Positions 1-8,294 are shown, counted from the stretch's first letter. The stretch: 61,916 bases of DNA from Paenibacillus typhae (GCF_900099765.1 NZ_FNDX01000036.1:1-61916); one strand, 5' to 3'. Made by a program: numbers and translations. Notes: generated by a model from the sequence alone, not told the origin.

Positions 1-724
1 CCAGCGTCATGGCGGTAAGCAGCGCGATTCCCCGCAGGCCCTGGAGGGCTTGAATCACGGGGGCGTACAGACAGATTTCTGCTTCCTCCCGCATGGCAGC
101 TTCAAACCGTTTGATTCGCTCCTCCACTTCCCTCAGCTCCTGCAGAAGCTCGGCGAATACCCGTTCTTGCACCGTAAACGCAAACGTCAAGGTAGATAAC
201 CACTGCCGGTATCTCTTCGTCCAGCGTCTTTTCATCCCTTCGGAGGTGTGAATCTGGTGCCTGAGCAGGAAGTGAATAATCCGCTGCCGGGTTCGGTGTA
301 ACTCGCCACGGGCAGCCTCCCGGGCCCGGATGAGGTCTCGCAGGGCTTCGATTTCTGGAGTCGGAACATGGATCGCGGTCAATTCTCCGGCACGATGGAG
401 CTGGGCCAGCCGTTCGGCATCCCGCCGGTCGGTTTTCACGGCATCGCCCGGACGCTGTGGAATCCGTGAAGGGGCAATGACGGTGCAGGAAATCCCCATT
501 TTTGTCAGCCAATGATACAAGTCATACCCGGTCGGTCCGGCCTCATAGCAGACTTCCAGCGTAACTTCCTTGCTTTGGAGTTTACGCATCAATCGTGCCA
601 CGGCATCGGGAGTATGGGCAATGGCACTATGATACCGGGCAGGTTCCCGGCCCTCATCTGCAATGGCCACCGCAATTTTTTCTTTAGACACATCCAAACC
701 GACGTATTTTATGGTATTCTTCAT
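1..724 (-). CDS. IS110-family transposase (partial, C-terminus off window)
   Basis: This is the N-terminal 241 residues of an IS110-type recombinase, a DEDD enzyme that moves its element through a Holliday-like intermediate. The reading frame is open from the ATG at 722-724 to the window edge, so the C-terminal Ser-containing domain (Transposase_20) is missing. The start reads MKNTIKYVGLDVSKE. RuvC-like acidic residues are visible at D11 (GLDVS), E61 (CYEAGPTGYDLY) and D99/D102 (KTDRRDA). A long Arg/Glu-rich coiled segment follows at about residues 125-225. The family assignment is firm. Completeness of the element cannot be judged because the contig ends inside it. Confidence 0.93.
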   Translation of the reverse strand, partial: MKNTIKYVGLDVSKEKIAVAIADEGREPARYHSAIAHTPDAVARLMRKLQSKEVTLEVCYEAGPTGYDLYHWLTKMGISCTVIAPSRIPQRPGDAVKTDRRDAERLAQLHRAGELTAIHVPTPEIEALRDLIRAREAARGELHRTRQRIIHFLLRHQIHTSEGMKRRWTKRYRQWLSTLTFAFTVQERVFAELLQELREVEERIKRFEAAMREEAEICLYAPVIQALQGLRGIALLTAMTL

Positions 725-918
725 AGTAACAGCTCCTTTCGCATGTAGCTCTGAAATGGTTGTCCTTACTCCCATTTTAACCTACGGTGTGCGAACAGGG
801 GCTGCCTTTCGTTCATCATAACTTAATCTGTACAGCGGCCGCCTGTTGCAATATCCCAGCAACAGCTCACAGCCTGCTGGCACATATGCCGGCACTTATA
901 ATCTTGCCCGCCGTTACT
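725..918 (-). other. IS110 upstream non-coding end, possible bridge RNA region
   Basis: This is the gap between the IS110 start codon and the stop of the neighbouring VanZ-like gene. It contains the transposase ribosome site (GGAG close to the ATG) and no ORF. In IS110-group elements the long non-coding end upstream of the recombinase gene encodes the bridge RNA that pairs with target and donor DNA, and about 190 bp is the right size. The exact IS end and loops were not resolved by eye. Elements of the IS1111 subgroup carry this RNA downstream instead, and the subgroup here is unknown. Confidence 0.35.
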
Positions 919-1473
919 TTACTGTGACGGACGGGCTTTTCGGCCTGCCTTCCATAGCCGGAACAGGCAATAGCCGAGCACGCCGCCAAAAGTATTCAAG
1001 AGCAAATCATCGACATCGAATGTTCCGATTGAAAACAGTCCCTGTGCGCATTCGAGCACAGCGCTTACCCCGAAGGAGCGCAGCATTACCCCGAACCAGG
1101 AAATTTGCCGGTTGGAGGACAGCAGGGCCATAAAAATGCCGAACGGAATAAACAACGCGATATTCCCGGTCAGGTTCACCAGCTTGGTTACCGTAACCGG
1201 ATCAAACGTATTATAGACCGTCTCCAGCGGAGTGAAGTTACCCTGCCGCAGTTGGCGCAGGGTGGTGTCCGGGCTGCGCTGCAGCTGGTGCCACAGAAAC
1301 CGGAAGTCGATCGGACTGAACTTGAACAATATGATTTTGAAGAGTACATAAATATAGACGGCAAATATGGCCTGCAGCCCGGCTGAACGGAGCTTGGCAA
1401 AAGCGGCAGAAGCCTGTGCTGCACGCTCTGCAGAAGCAGTCTTTTTTTCGCGCATAACTCTGGTCTGATTCAT
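919..1473 (-). CDS. VanZ-like family membrane protein
   Basis: A 184-residue protein of the VanZ family, integral membrane proteins linked in enterococci to teicoplanin resistance and otherwise of unknown mechanism. The N-terminus is a short basic, Ala-rich cytoplasmic stretch. Hydrophobic segments follow at about residues 33-52, 101-118 and 130-148, with a last one near 165. Between them are the typical NLTGNIALFIPFGIF and ECAQGLFSIGTFDVDDLLLN blocks. AAGGAG precedes the ATG by about 10 nt. It is the last gene of the minus-strand vanRSYZ-like group, 50 bp after VanY, and the IS110 end lies just beyond its stop. Confidence 0.85.
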   Translation of the reverse strand: MNQTRVMREKKTASAERAAQASAAFAKLRSAGLQAIFAVYIYVLFKIILFKFSPIDFRFLWHQLQRSPDTTLRQLRQGNFTPLETVYNTFDPVTVTKLVNLTGNIALFIPFGIFMALLSSNRQISWFGVMLRSFGVSAVLECAQGLFSIGTFDVDDLLLNTFGGVLGYCLFRLWKAGRKARPSQ

Positions 1474-1522
1474 GGGGGAACGCTCCTTTCTAAGATGAGG
1501 GATGCTGCTGGGCTGCGTAATG

Positions 1523-2386
1523 CTATGGATGAGCTGTTATGATTACTCCATCCACGTTGTTACCGGATATGTCATATTGCTGCCCGGCAGGTATAGGGAC
1601 AAAGGTGCTTTTTCCGTTAACGGGATAATAGGAAATGTTGTATACGATCCCCTTCACTTTCAGCGTAACCGACTGCTGCTCCTTGAGATAATCAAGGTAC
1701 TCCTCAAGTGTGTAATGTTTGTCGCGCATAATAATGCTGTGCGGCAAGCCGACATAGCGGAAATGCCAGGGCTCGTACTGGATGCCGGTGATGTCCGACT
1801 TGTCCTTGGGATAACGCAGGATGAAGCCATAGTCCCAGGCGTTGGCTTCAAGCCAGCGTCCTTCAGGTGCGCGGCTCATTTCCATCTGCGAGGATCCGAT
1901 GTCCAGCGACAGGCCGAGGTTATGCTCGCTGTGGCCGGGCGGGAGGGCGTAATCGGCTCCTTTTTCCTCATAGAGCTGTTTCTGTTTGTCCGTATCGCGG
2001 TAGCCGCTGCTGATTAGAAACTGACTGACCCCGTCCCCGCCTGCCGCTTCCACCATCCTGGCGAACTGCATGGCAACGGTTTTGGATAATTGGGTGCTGT
2101 TATCAAGCAGCGCATAGCCTGCAGTCAGCTCACTGTGCTCTGACAGGGTAATAATATCGGACGTTATCCCCTCCGGGTGCAACGCATAATCCTTGTTCAC
2201 CAGCAGCAGATTGCCCTGGTAGATCCGGCTTGCGGAAATAGCAGTCAGATCCGATCGGCTGTGGTCTCCATTCATGATCTGTACCGGCTGCAGCCTGTTT
2301 ACCCGTTCATCAGTCCCCGTATATTGATGCAGCACCTCCCAGCCCAGTAATGCAATCATAACCGCACAAAAAACCCGCTTCTTCAT
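1523..2386 (-). CDS. VanY-like D-Ala-D-Ala carboxypeptidase (M15B)
   Basis: A zinc DD-carboxypeptidase expected to trim the terminal D-Ala of peptidoglycan stems outside the membrane. With the chosen start the protein has 287 residues: an N-terminal signal/anchor (MKKRVFCAVMIALLGW), then the VanY domain with SGYR (127-130), SEHNLGLSLDI (Zn ligands H155 and D162) and EPWHFRY (E205 base, Zn ligand H208). A possible upstream in-frame start at 2416 was rejected because AGGAGGAG sits 8 nt before the ATG at 2386. It follows the sensor kinase gene by 114 bp and precedes the VanZ-like gene. No VanH, VanA/B ligase or VanX is nearby, so a role in wall remodelling is as likely as drug resistance. Confidence 0.9.
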   Translation of the reverse strand: MKKRVFCAVMIALLGWEVLHQYTGTDERVNRLQPVQIMNGDHSRSDLTAISASRIYQGNLLLVNKDYALHPEGITSDIITLSEHSELTAGYALLDNSTQLSKTVAMQFARMVEAAGGDGVSQFLISSGYRDTDKQKQLYEEKGADYALPPGHSEHNLGLSLDIGSSQMEMSRAPEGRWLEANAWDYGFILRYPKDKSDITGIQYEPWHFRYVGLPHSIIMRDKHYTLEEYLDYLKEQQSVTLKVKGIVYNISYYPVNGKSTFVPIPAGQQYDISGNNVDGVIITAHP

Positions 2387-2500
2387 TCCGGTCTCCTCCT
2401 TGTCCTGATAACTCAAGAATAAGGAGCAGCGTTTAAAAAGAAGCGGGGGAAAAATTAACTTTTTCTTAAAAAACAGGGTAAGGCAAAGGCTGGAGTCTGC

Positions 2501-3595
2501 TTACAAACCAAGCGGCAGCTTTACCTCAAAGCTTGTACGCACAGGATCGCTGTGTACGGAAATGGTGCCTTTATGCTGCTCGACTATGTTCTTGGCGATA
2601 AACAGGCCGAGCCCGGTGCTGCCCTCCTGATGGCTGCGAGCGCGGTCACCAGTATAAAACATATCAAAAACATAAGGCAAATCCTCAGGCAGGATACTGC
2701 CCCCGTAATTGGTTACCCGGACGACTGCCTGTCCATCTTCCGCATTACAGCTGATATCGACATACTGGCCGTCTTTGCCGTACCGGACTGCATTGGTCAG
2801 CAGATTCTCGAATACGCGGGCCAGCAGCTCCCCGTCGCCGTGAATCTCCATGACGGGAGCCAGCTCCAGCCGGGCGGTCAGCCCGTTGTTGTCCAGCAGC
2901 GGGTACAGCTCTTCATGCAGCTGGACGAGCAGCTCACTCAAATCGAGAGGACTGCTGTCCACCTTCAGCATGCCGTAGTTCATCCGGGTAAGCTCAAACA
3001 GCTCGTCGATCAGCCGCTCCAGCCGCCGTGATTTGGTATAGGCAATCGAGGTATAATGCCGGACCTGCTCGGCCGTTAATTCCTGATCCTTCAGCACATA
3101 ATCGAGATAACCAAGCACTGAGGTCAGCGGGGTGCGCAGGTCATGCGCCAGATTGAGCACCAGCTGATCCTTGCTGTTCTCGGCAAAATCCCCGCGCTCC
3201 ACGGCCTGCTGCAGCTTGCCGCTGGCCAGATTCAGGTCGGCGGCAATATCCCCGAATTCATCCTTGGAGGGGATGATGATCCGGCTGCTGAAATTACCTT
3301 CGGCCAGCTGGCGGATCTGCTGCGAGATTTCCCGGAAGTAGCGGGCGTAGGGCTGTGTAAACAAGTAGAAGAAGACAAGGGCCAGCGGGACAAAAAAGAT
3401 CAGAAAAAAATTCAGATCCCCGATGTTGCCGATCATATAGCGGTAGCGGGCCAGCGGGTCCTCGGCCAAGACGTTAGCGGTATAGTACTGCTGCAGCATC
3501 TTGTAAAGCGCATAGGTCAGGATGCCGGAGCAGAGCATGCTCAGCGTGAGCAGAAAAATCATCTGAAAGCGAAAGCTGCGAAACCGTCTAGCCAT
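2501..3595 (-). CDS. VanS-like sensor histidine kinase
   Basis: A membrane histidine kinase of 364 residues that should phosphorylate the regulator encoded just upstream. Transmembrane segments lie at about 13-33 and 62-80 with a short extracellular loop between them, followed by HAMP (about 81-133) and the H-box LAHDLRTPLTS with phospho-acceptor H151. The ATPase domain shows the N-box (FENLLTNAVRYG) and a G2 box (GSTGLGLFIAKN). The G1 box is of the VanS type (TNYGGSI) rather than DxGxG. The ATG overlaps the end of the response regulator by 8 bp, so the two are translationally coupled. The small sensor loop argues for sensing within or at the membrane. Confidence 0.9.
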   Translation of the reverse strand: MARRFRSFRFQMIFLLTLSMLCSGILTYALYKMLQQYYTANVLAEDPLARYRYMIGNIGDLNFFLIFFVPLALVFFYLFTQPYARYFREISQQIRQLAEGNFSSRIIIPSKDEFGDIAADLNLASGKLQQAVERGDFAENSKDQLVLNLAHDLRTPLTSVLGYLDYVLKDQELTAEQVRHYTSIAYTKSRRLERLIDELFELTRMNYGMLKVDSSPLDLSELLVQLHEELYPLLDNNGLTARLELAPVMEIHGDGELLARVFENLLTNAVRYGKDGQYVDISCNAEDGQAVVRVTNYGGSILPEDLPYVFDMFYTGDRARSHQEGSTGLGLFIAKNIVEQHKGTISVHSDPVRTSFEVKLPLGL

Positions 3596-4283
3596 TGAAT
3601 GTATAACCTACTCCCCATATGGTTTTGATCAGTTTATTCTTGTCCTGTTCTTCGCCAAGCTTTTTACGCAGGGTGCGGATATGAACCATAACCGTATTCC
3701 CGCTCTCAAAATAAGCCTCGCCCCACACCTGCTGAAACAGATTCTCCGCGCTGAATACCTTCTTGGGGTAACTCGCCAGCAGGTACAGAATGTCGAATTC
3801 CTTGGGCGTCAGCTCCACATTGTTCCCGAACAGCTCTACCGTCCGGCGGTCCGGGTCTATGACCAGCCCGCCGGATTCCAGCACCGGCTTGCGCTCTGCC
3901 TGCGGCTGGTTAAGCTGCATGAAGCGGCGCAGCTGCGCGTTCACCCGGGCGACCAGCTCCATCGGGTTAAACGGCTTGGTCATATAATCGTCGGCTCCGA
4001 TGACGAGGCCGGTGATTTTGTCGAGGTCCGAGGTCTTCGCGCTCAGAAAAATAATCGGCAGCTGATGCTGCTCCCGGATCTGCCGGGTCACCTCATGCCC
4101 GTCCAGCCCGGGCATCATGATATCAAGCACCGCCAGATCAATATGGCGGGACTGCACGGCCTGGACTGCGGCTTTGCCATCGGTCACCTTGACCGTGTGA
4201 TAGCCCTCTTTTTCCAGATGCAGAGCTACCAGATCAGCAATTTCCGCATCGTCATCGGCGATAAGAATCGTTATCCGTTTCAT
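3588..4283 (-). CDS. VanR-like OmpR-family response regulator
   Basis: A 231-residue DNA-binding response regulator. The receiver domain has the acidic pocket D10-D12, phospho-acceptor D54 (LAVLDIMMPG) and K103 (TKPF). The C-terminal winged helix contains ELTPKEFDILYLLA and ends VWGEAYFESG...IWGVGYTFNG. The motif order and IGADDYMTKPFNPMELVARV closely resemble VanR. The start was set at the ATG preceded by AGGAG at 10 nt; an upstream in-frame start at 4325 lacks a ribosome site. It leads the vanR-vanS-vanY-vanZ-like group. What it regulates is inferred from position only. Confidence 0.9.
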   Translation of the reverse strand: MKRITILIADDDAEIADLVALHLEKEGYHTVKVTDGKAAVQAVQSRHIDLAVLDIMMPGLDGHEVTRQIREQHQLPIIFLSAKTSDLDKITGLVIGADDYMTKPFNPMELVARVNAQLRRFMQLNQPQAERKPVLESGGLVIDPDRRTVELFGNNVELTPKEFDILYLLASYPKKVFSAENLFQQVWGEAYFESGNTVMVHIRTLRKKLGEEQDKNKLIKTIWGVGYTFNG

Positions 4284-4533
4284 TTCGTATTCGCTCCTGT
4301 ACAAATGAACTTGGGTACGCGCCATTACAGCGCTTTGCTCCTAGTGTACCTTATCGGAAGTTGTTTCGCGAACAGGAATCGTGAATAATAGAATGGGTGT
4401 GCATGGAAAACATCGTTGCAGCAGGTGGCCAGGCGATCTGCGTCGTGCGTCAGACTATTTTTAAAATACTTAAATTTGTAACATTTAATGTTAAGGTATA
4501 GCCCGAAAGAGTCATGCCGGGGACTATTAGACA

Positions 4534-5442
4534 GTGATACTGTTAGTAACAGGATTTGAGGAGGGGACGGCAACGTATACAAGAATTAAGCTGCTGATTC
4601 TGCTGATACCCACGTTAATGGTCGGGATCTGGGAGTTCGTGCGCCACCAGTTTCTGATGCCGTACATTTCCATGGATATGGGGAATTATTTAACGCCGGT
4701 GCTTGTATTTGTGTTCAGTATTGTTTTGCTGCTGCCGCTGTTCCGGATTATGGAGCGCAATCAGCTGGAGCTGGAGCAGAAGCGGGCGGCTACCTCGGCA
4801 ATGGAGGCCCGGGAGGGGCTGGCGAAGGAGCTGCATGACGGGATGGCGCAGTCTTTGTTTTTGTTGTCCGTCCGGATTGACCGGCTGGAGCAGAACCATA
4901 AGAACGGTACAGTCAGCACAGAGAACGTGGATCAGATTAAAAAAACAGTGCATGAGGTCAACCGCTATGTGCGCCAGGCGATCGCCAGCCTAAAGGTGCC
5001 GGTCTCGGGCAGTGCGGATTATTCACTCGAACGGTCCGTGCAGGAGCAGCTGGGCAGAATCGCCGCAGAGGTGATGATTGATGTCTCACTGGACTGGCAT
5101 CTGCTGGAGGATGCGCTGAATAGTAAGGAACAGGCCGAGCTGCTGTCCTGCATCCGCGAAGCCATTATCAATGTGCGCAAGCATACGCGTGCCGGCCGGG
5201 TTGTCGTTAGCGGTGCAGGCGATAAGCACAGCTGGAAGGTAAGCGTAGCCGATGACGGTGCCGGAATAAAGCATGAAGACCCTTTTAAGGTGACCGGAAG
5301 CTATGGTCTGCAGATTATGCGGGAGCGGGCGGAAAGTATGGGCTGGCGTCTTCGCCTGACATCCGGCCCGGACGGAACGACAGTGGAAATTGCGAAGGGA
5401 GGGCTGGCGGATGAACCGCTGCCGGGTGATGATCGTCGATGA
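4534..5442 (+). CDS. NarL-type sensor histidine kinase
   Basis: A HisKA_3 histidine kinase of about 290-302 residues. Two transmembrane segments (about 18-40 and 52-72) are followed by a coiled stretch, the dimerisation/phospho-acceptor motif KELHDGMAQSLFLL (H101 from the first codon) and an HATPase domain with REAIINVRKHTRAG and SYGLQIMRERAE. The start is uncertain. The GTG at 4534 has no ribosome site, whereas GAGGAGGGG at 4558-4566 points to the in-frame ACG at 4573, which would give a protein beginning (M)YTRIKLLILLIPT. The gene overlaps the downstream regulator by 32 bp, so they form one operon with ycnI likely attached. The stimulus is unknown. Confidence 0.85.
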   Translation: MILLVTGFEEGTATYTRIKLLILLIPTLMVGIWEFVRHQFLMPYISMDMGNYLTPVLVFVFSIVLLLPLFRIMERNQLELEQKRAATSAMEAREGLAKELHDGMAQSLFLLSVRIDRLEQNHKNGTVSTENVDQIKKTVHEVNRYVRQAIASLKVPVSGSADYSLERSVQEQLGRIAAEVMIDVSLDWHLLEDALNSKEQAELLSCIREAIINVRKHTRAGRVVVSGAGDKHSWKVSVADDGAGIKHEDPFKVTGSYGLQIMRERAESMGWRLRLTSGPDGTTVEIAKGGLADEPLPGDDRR

Positions 5443-6076
5443 CCATGCGCATGCGCGTGAAGCGATGACTGAAATCGTATCGCTGGATGAACGTTTTGAA
5501 GTAATTGGGGCAGTGGGCAGCGGAGCTGAGGCCATCGTTATGACCGGGCAATGGATGCCGGACCTGATCCTGATCGACATTGAAATGCCGGGAATGGACG
5601 GGCTGGAGACGACGAGGCGCATCAAGCTGGAATATCCTTATGTCCGGATCGTCATCGTTACCGTCTCGGATGAAATCTCTTATCTGTTCGAAGCGCTGAA
5701 GCAGGGCGCACAGGGATACTTGCTGAAGAATCTGGCCCCGTCAACCTGGATCGAGTATTTGCTGGCGATTGTCAGCGAGGAGGTTCCGCTGAGCCGGGAG
5801 CTGGCTTTTCAGATTCTGAAGGAGTTTGCTGTAACCTCGGTCAAGGAGGAGCGGGAAGCATTAACGGCGCGCGAGAAGGAAATACTGGGCTGTGTATCCT
5901 CAGGCTCCACAAATAAGGAGATTGCAGCCACTCTCGGGATTTCCGAGCACACGGTCAAAAACCATCTTAAAAATATTTTGCAGAAGCTGCAGCTCCAGAA
6001 CCGTACGCAGCTGACCCGGTATGCCCTGGAGCAGGGACTGGCGCCGAGGGAGCGGGATTTTCCGCGGAAAAGATAA
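5411..6076 (+). CDS. NarL/LuxR-family response regulator
   Basis: A 221-residue response regulator paired with the preceding kinase. The receiver domain starts MNRCRVMIVDDHAHARE with phospho-acceptor D56 (LILIDIEMPGMDG). The LuxR helix-turn-helix is at about 155-212 (LTAREKEILGCVSSG, STNKEIAATLGISEHTVKN). GGGAGGG lies 8 nt before the chosen ATG; the longer frame from 5390 lacks one. The gene overlaps the kinase gene by 32 bp. The YcnI gene starts 43 bp after the stop, suggesting, but not proving, that this system responds to copper or envelope stress. Confidence 0.9.
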   Translation: MNRCRVMIVDDHAHAREAMTEIVSLDERFEVIGAVGSGAEAIVMTGQWMPDLILIDIEMPGMDGLETTRRIKLEYPYVRIVIVTVSDEISYLFEALKQGAQGYLLKNLAPSTWIEYLLAIVSEEVPLSRELAFQILKEFAVTSVKEEREALTAREKEILGCVSSGSTNKEIAATLGISEHTVKNHLKNILQKLQLQNRTQLTRYALEQGLAPRERDFPRKR

Positions 6077-6119
6077 ACCATTATTTAAAGAAACAATCAT
6101 CCGTTGAGGGGGAAACAAC

Positions 6120-6776
6120 TTGAATAAAATGCTTCTTAAACTGCTGACACTCGCTGCCCCGATGGCAGCTGCACTATCACTATTCACCGCGGTAGCCAGC
6201 GCTCATGTAACGGTATCGCCGGCTGAATCCACCACAGGTGCTTGGGAGACCTATACGCTCAAGGTACCGTCGGAAAAAGACATTGCCACCACACAAATCG
6301 ACCTGCGCATGCCGGAAGGCGCCGAGTTCAAGCAATATGAAGCGGTGCCGGGCTGGATAGTAACTGTCGAAGGCAACAAAATCAGCTGGATCGCTTCCGG
6401 GGACGGCATTCTGGCCGGCCAGTTCCAGCGCTTCACCTTCACAGCCAAGAACCCGGATACCGCCGGCGACATCGCCTGGGATGCCTACCAGCATTATGCT
6501 GACGGCAGTCTGGTCCAGTGGTCCGGTGAAGAAGGCAGCGATACGCCACACTCTATCACAGAGATCGTCCAGGCCGCAGCCGGCGGAGACAGTCATTCCC
6601 ACGGGGGATCAGGTGCGGCACACTCCGGCTCCATGACGATGGATGAGCATGAGGCAATCATGGAGAACGCAGAAAAGTCAGGAAGCACCTCGCCAATGGT
6701 GTATATTACTCTGGGAATCTCGCTGCTGGCCTTCCTGCTGTCGGCGGTTGCACTGCTGCGGGGGAAGAAGGAGTAG
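6120..6776 (+). CDS. YcnI-like DUF1775 copper-binding membrane protein
   Basis: A 218-residue exported protein. The TTG start follows GAGGGGG by 8 nt. A signal peptide ends at ...VASA (28), so the mature chain would begin with H29 (HVTVSPAES), the N-terminal histidine used by YcnI to bind Cu(II). The DUF1775 beta-sandwich runs to about 150 with the conserved PGWIVTV tryptophan region. A His/Ser/Gly-rich linker (DSHSHGGSGAAHSG) then leads to a C-terminal membrane helix (about 193-212) and a KKE tail. B. subtilis ycnI sits beside the copper importer gene ycnJ; no ycnJ is visible here. It follows a two-component system and is closed by a terminator. Confidence 0.9.
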   Translation: MNKMLLKLLTLAAPMAAALSLFTAVASAHVTVSPAESTTGAWETYTLKVPSEKDIATTQIDLRMPEGAEFKQYEAVPGWIVTVEGNKISWIASGDGILAGQFQRFTFTAKNPDTAGDIAWDAYQHYADGSLVQWSGEEGSDTPHSITEIVQAAAGGDSHSHGGSGAAHSGSMTMDEHEAIMENAEKSGSTSPMVYITLGISLLAFLLSAVALLRGKKE

Positions 6777-6849
6777 GGCGGTTTGGAAAATGGGAGGGAC
6801 AGTCAACAGACTGTGGGAAAAACAACGGAATAACGGTGAAAAGATAAGT

Positions 6850-6900
6850 AACTGCGGATGGCTTTGTCCTGTACTGGGATGGAGTGTCCGCAGTTTTTTG
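6850..6900 (+). terminator. rho-independent terminator after ycnI
   Basis: AACTGCGGA (6850-6858) pairs with TCCGCAGTT (6887-6895), followed by a T-run. It closes the kinase-regulator-ycnI transcript. Confidence 0.8.
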
Positions 6901-6965
6901 TTGTGTAAAGATCGGGGATTGGATACATTGGTAATATGTGGAGCATGGCATAAAGGCTTGGGAGT

Positions 6966-7155
6966 TGTGATTGTATTTTGTACAACAGAATCAGCTCTGA
7001 ATGGACTTAAATCTCATTCTATTGTATTTCATACAATTGATTACACAGGAACGTGGCGAATAAGCCAATAATGCAAGATTCTAATGTATAAAGTGCAATA
7101 GAACCGTTTTATCATAGTGATTTTATTGAATTCTATTGTATATTGTGCAATTGAA
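6966..7155. repeat. four-palindrome intergenic element, copy A
   Basis: Four 25-bp imperfect palindromes lie at 6966-6990, 7017-7041, 7079-7103 and 7131-7155. Each has two 11-bp arms around a 3-bp centre; the left-arm consensus is TTCTATTGTAT. Centre-to-centre spacings are 51, 62 and 52 bp. The rest of 6777-7248 contains only the ycnI terminator and the ribosome site of the next gene. The same architecture with other sequence recurs at 15383-15571 and 44376-44564. Function is unknown; DNA-binding sites or an RNA with serial hairpins are both possible. Confidence 0.75.
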
Positions 7156-7248
7156 GGTAAGGCATTTGTGATGTGTGATGATTTTCGGTGAAATGCAATA
7201 TTGTTGATGGTTATGGTAAAAAGTTGAGGTGGATGAAGGAGCGTTTGA

Positions 7249-7680
7249 ATGAATTCCATTATTTTTCGATGCAGGTATGTCGGAATGCTTATGCTGTTGA
7301 TCTTATCATTTAAATTACTCTCTGTTACGCAAACGGGGCCAGGCTGGGAGGTTCCCACTTTTGTCTTTGATGAGATCAGAGAAATTCAGAGCAAAATGAT
7401 CTTTCTATTTTTAGTGGAAATTGTCTTAATCATTTACGATGCTGTTAAGAAAAATAAACCGGGTACCTTGAGCCTTTTGCTGTACATCCCAGCTGTTCTT
7501 TTTTCTTTTATCATTTATTCCTATGGGTCGGAGCAGGTAATCTTTAATCTGCCAGGAGATGCCCCTGCTTTATCGGCAATAGTAGCTAATTCTCTATTTA
7601 TTGGCGTCCCGATAGCATGTTTGTTGGCAGGAACACTTACATATTTTCGTTGGAAAAAAGGCAGGGATTTTACAGCATGA
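7249..7680 (+). CDS. hypothetical membrane protein
   Basis: A 143-residue protein that I do not recognise. It has about four hydrophobic segments (about 8-25, 48-64, 74-92, 110-128), separated by short polar loops, and a short basic C-terminal tail (YFRWKKGRDFTA). GAAGGAG precedes the ATG. It is the first gene of the AT-rich island, directly after palindromic element A, and is followed 36 bp later by another small exported or membrane protein gene in the same direction. Confidence 0.65.
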   Translation: MNSIIFRCRYVGMLMLLILSFKLLSVTQTGPGWEVPTFVFDEIREIQSKMIFLFLVEIVLIIYDAVKKNKPGTLSLLLYIPAVLFSFIIYSYGSEQVIFNLPGDAPALSAIVANSLFIGVPIACLLAGTLTYFRWKKGRDFTA

Positions 7681-7716
7681 TGAATGGGAGTGTGTTTGAG
7701 TAAAGGGAGGATTTGA

Positions 7717-8238
7717 TTGAAGAAAATATTGATTACCTGCGCAGCCATTTCGGGTGCAACTCCACTTATTTTAGTTATACTTCTTATGATTCCGGTCAAG
7801 TTTGCTGTTGGACTGGATGAAGCGCAACAAAACTTGGATGCCGGCAGTTATATTTGTGTTGCCGACTATAAGTCGAAAGTCGCTACAAATACTGAGTGGT
7901 ATGCGGCATCACATTTCAATCCACACTTGGATGGGACACTTGAGGTGTACGTGTCAGGCAATAGTCCAACCCATTATTTATCTAAAAAAGAGTTCGAGAG
8001 CTTTGATATAGACAACTTGTTTCTATTAACAGGTAAAGTTGATCGGTTCGAAAAGGATAAGGAATCCTATTTTTTGAAAGCCGACCTAAATGTAGATAAA
8101 TGGGAAATAATCTATCCGATCAGAAGAGAAGGATCCTTTTTTAAATACCTCATGTCGCCCAAATATCTCAACATTTATGATTTTGACTTGAAAAAAGTAG
8201 TGCATTCAATGTGGATGAGGATGACTAACTGGGGATGA
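7717..8238 (+). CDS. hypothetical membrane-anchored protein
   Basis: A 173-residue protein of unknown function. The TTG start has GGGAGG 7-8 nt upstream. Residues about 4-30 are a hydrophobic signal anchor without a lipobox cysteine at the expected place. The rest is a soluble alpha/beta-looking domain rich in Lys, Asp and aromatic residues (GTLEVYVSGNSPTHYLSKKEFESFD), likely outside the membrane. It sits in a run of small unidirectional genes with no recognised enzyme nearby. Confidence 0.65.
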   Translation: MKKILITCAAISGATPLILVILLMIPVKFAVGLDEAQQNLDAGSYICVADYKSKVATNTEWYAASHFNPHLDGTLEVYVSGNSPTHYLSKKEFESFDIDNLFLLTGKVDRFEKDKESYFLKADLNVDKWEIIYPIRREGSFFKYLMSPKYLNIYDFDLKKVVHSMWMRMTNWG

Positions 8239-8294
8239 TGCGGCGTCAATGACTCTTCGGGTTAGTGGAGATTTTACAAGAGGAAGGAATGCGT

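Noticed and set aside
919..4283. Complete vancomycin resistance operon
   Set aside because: No vanH, vanA/B-type ligase or vanX is found; only regulator, kinase, VanY-like and VanZ-like genes are present.
6966..7155. CRISPR array
   Set aside because: The units are palindromic and imperfect, only four in number, with unequal spacers (26, 37, 27 bp), and no cas genes are present.
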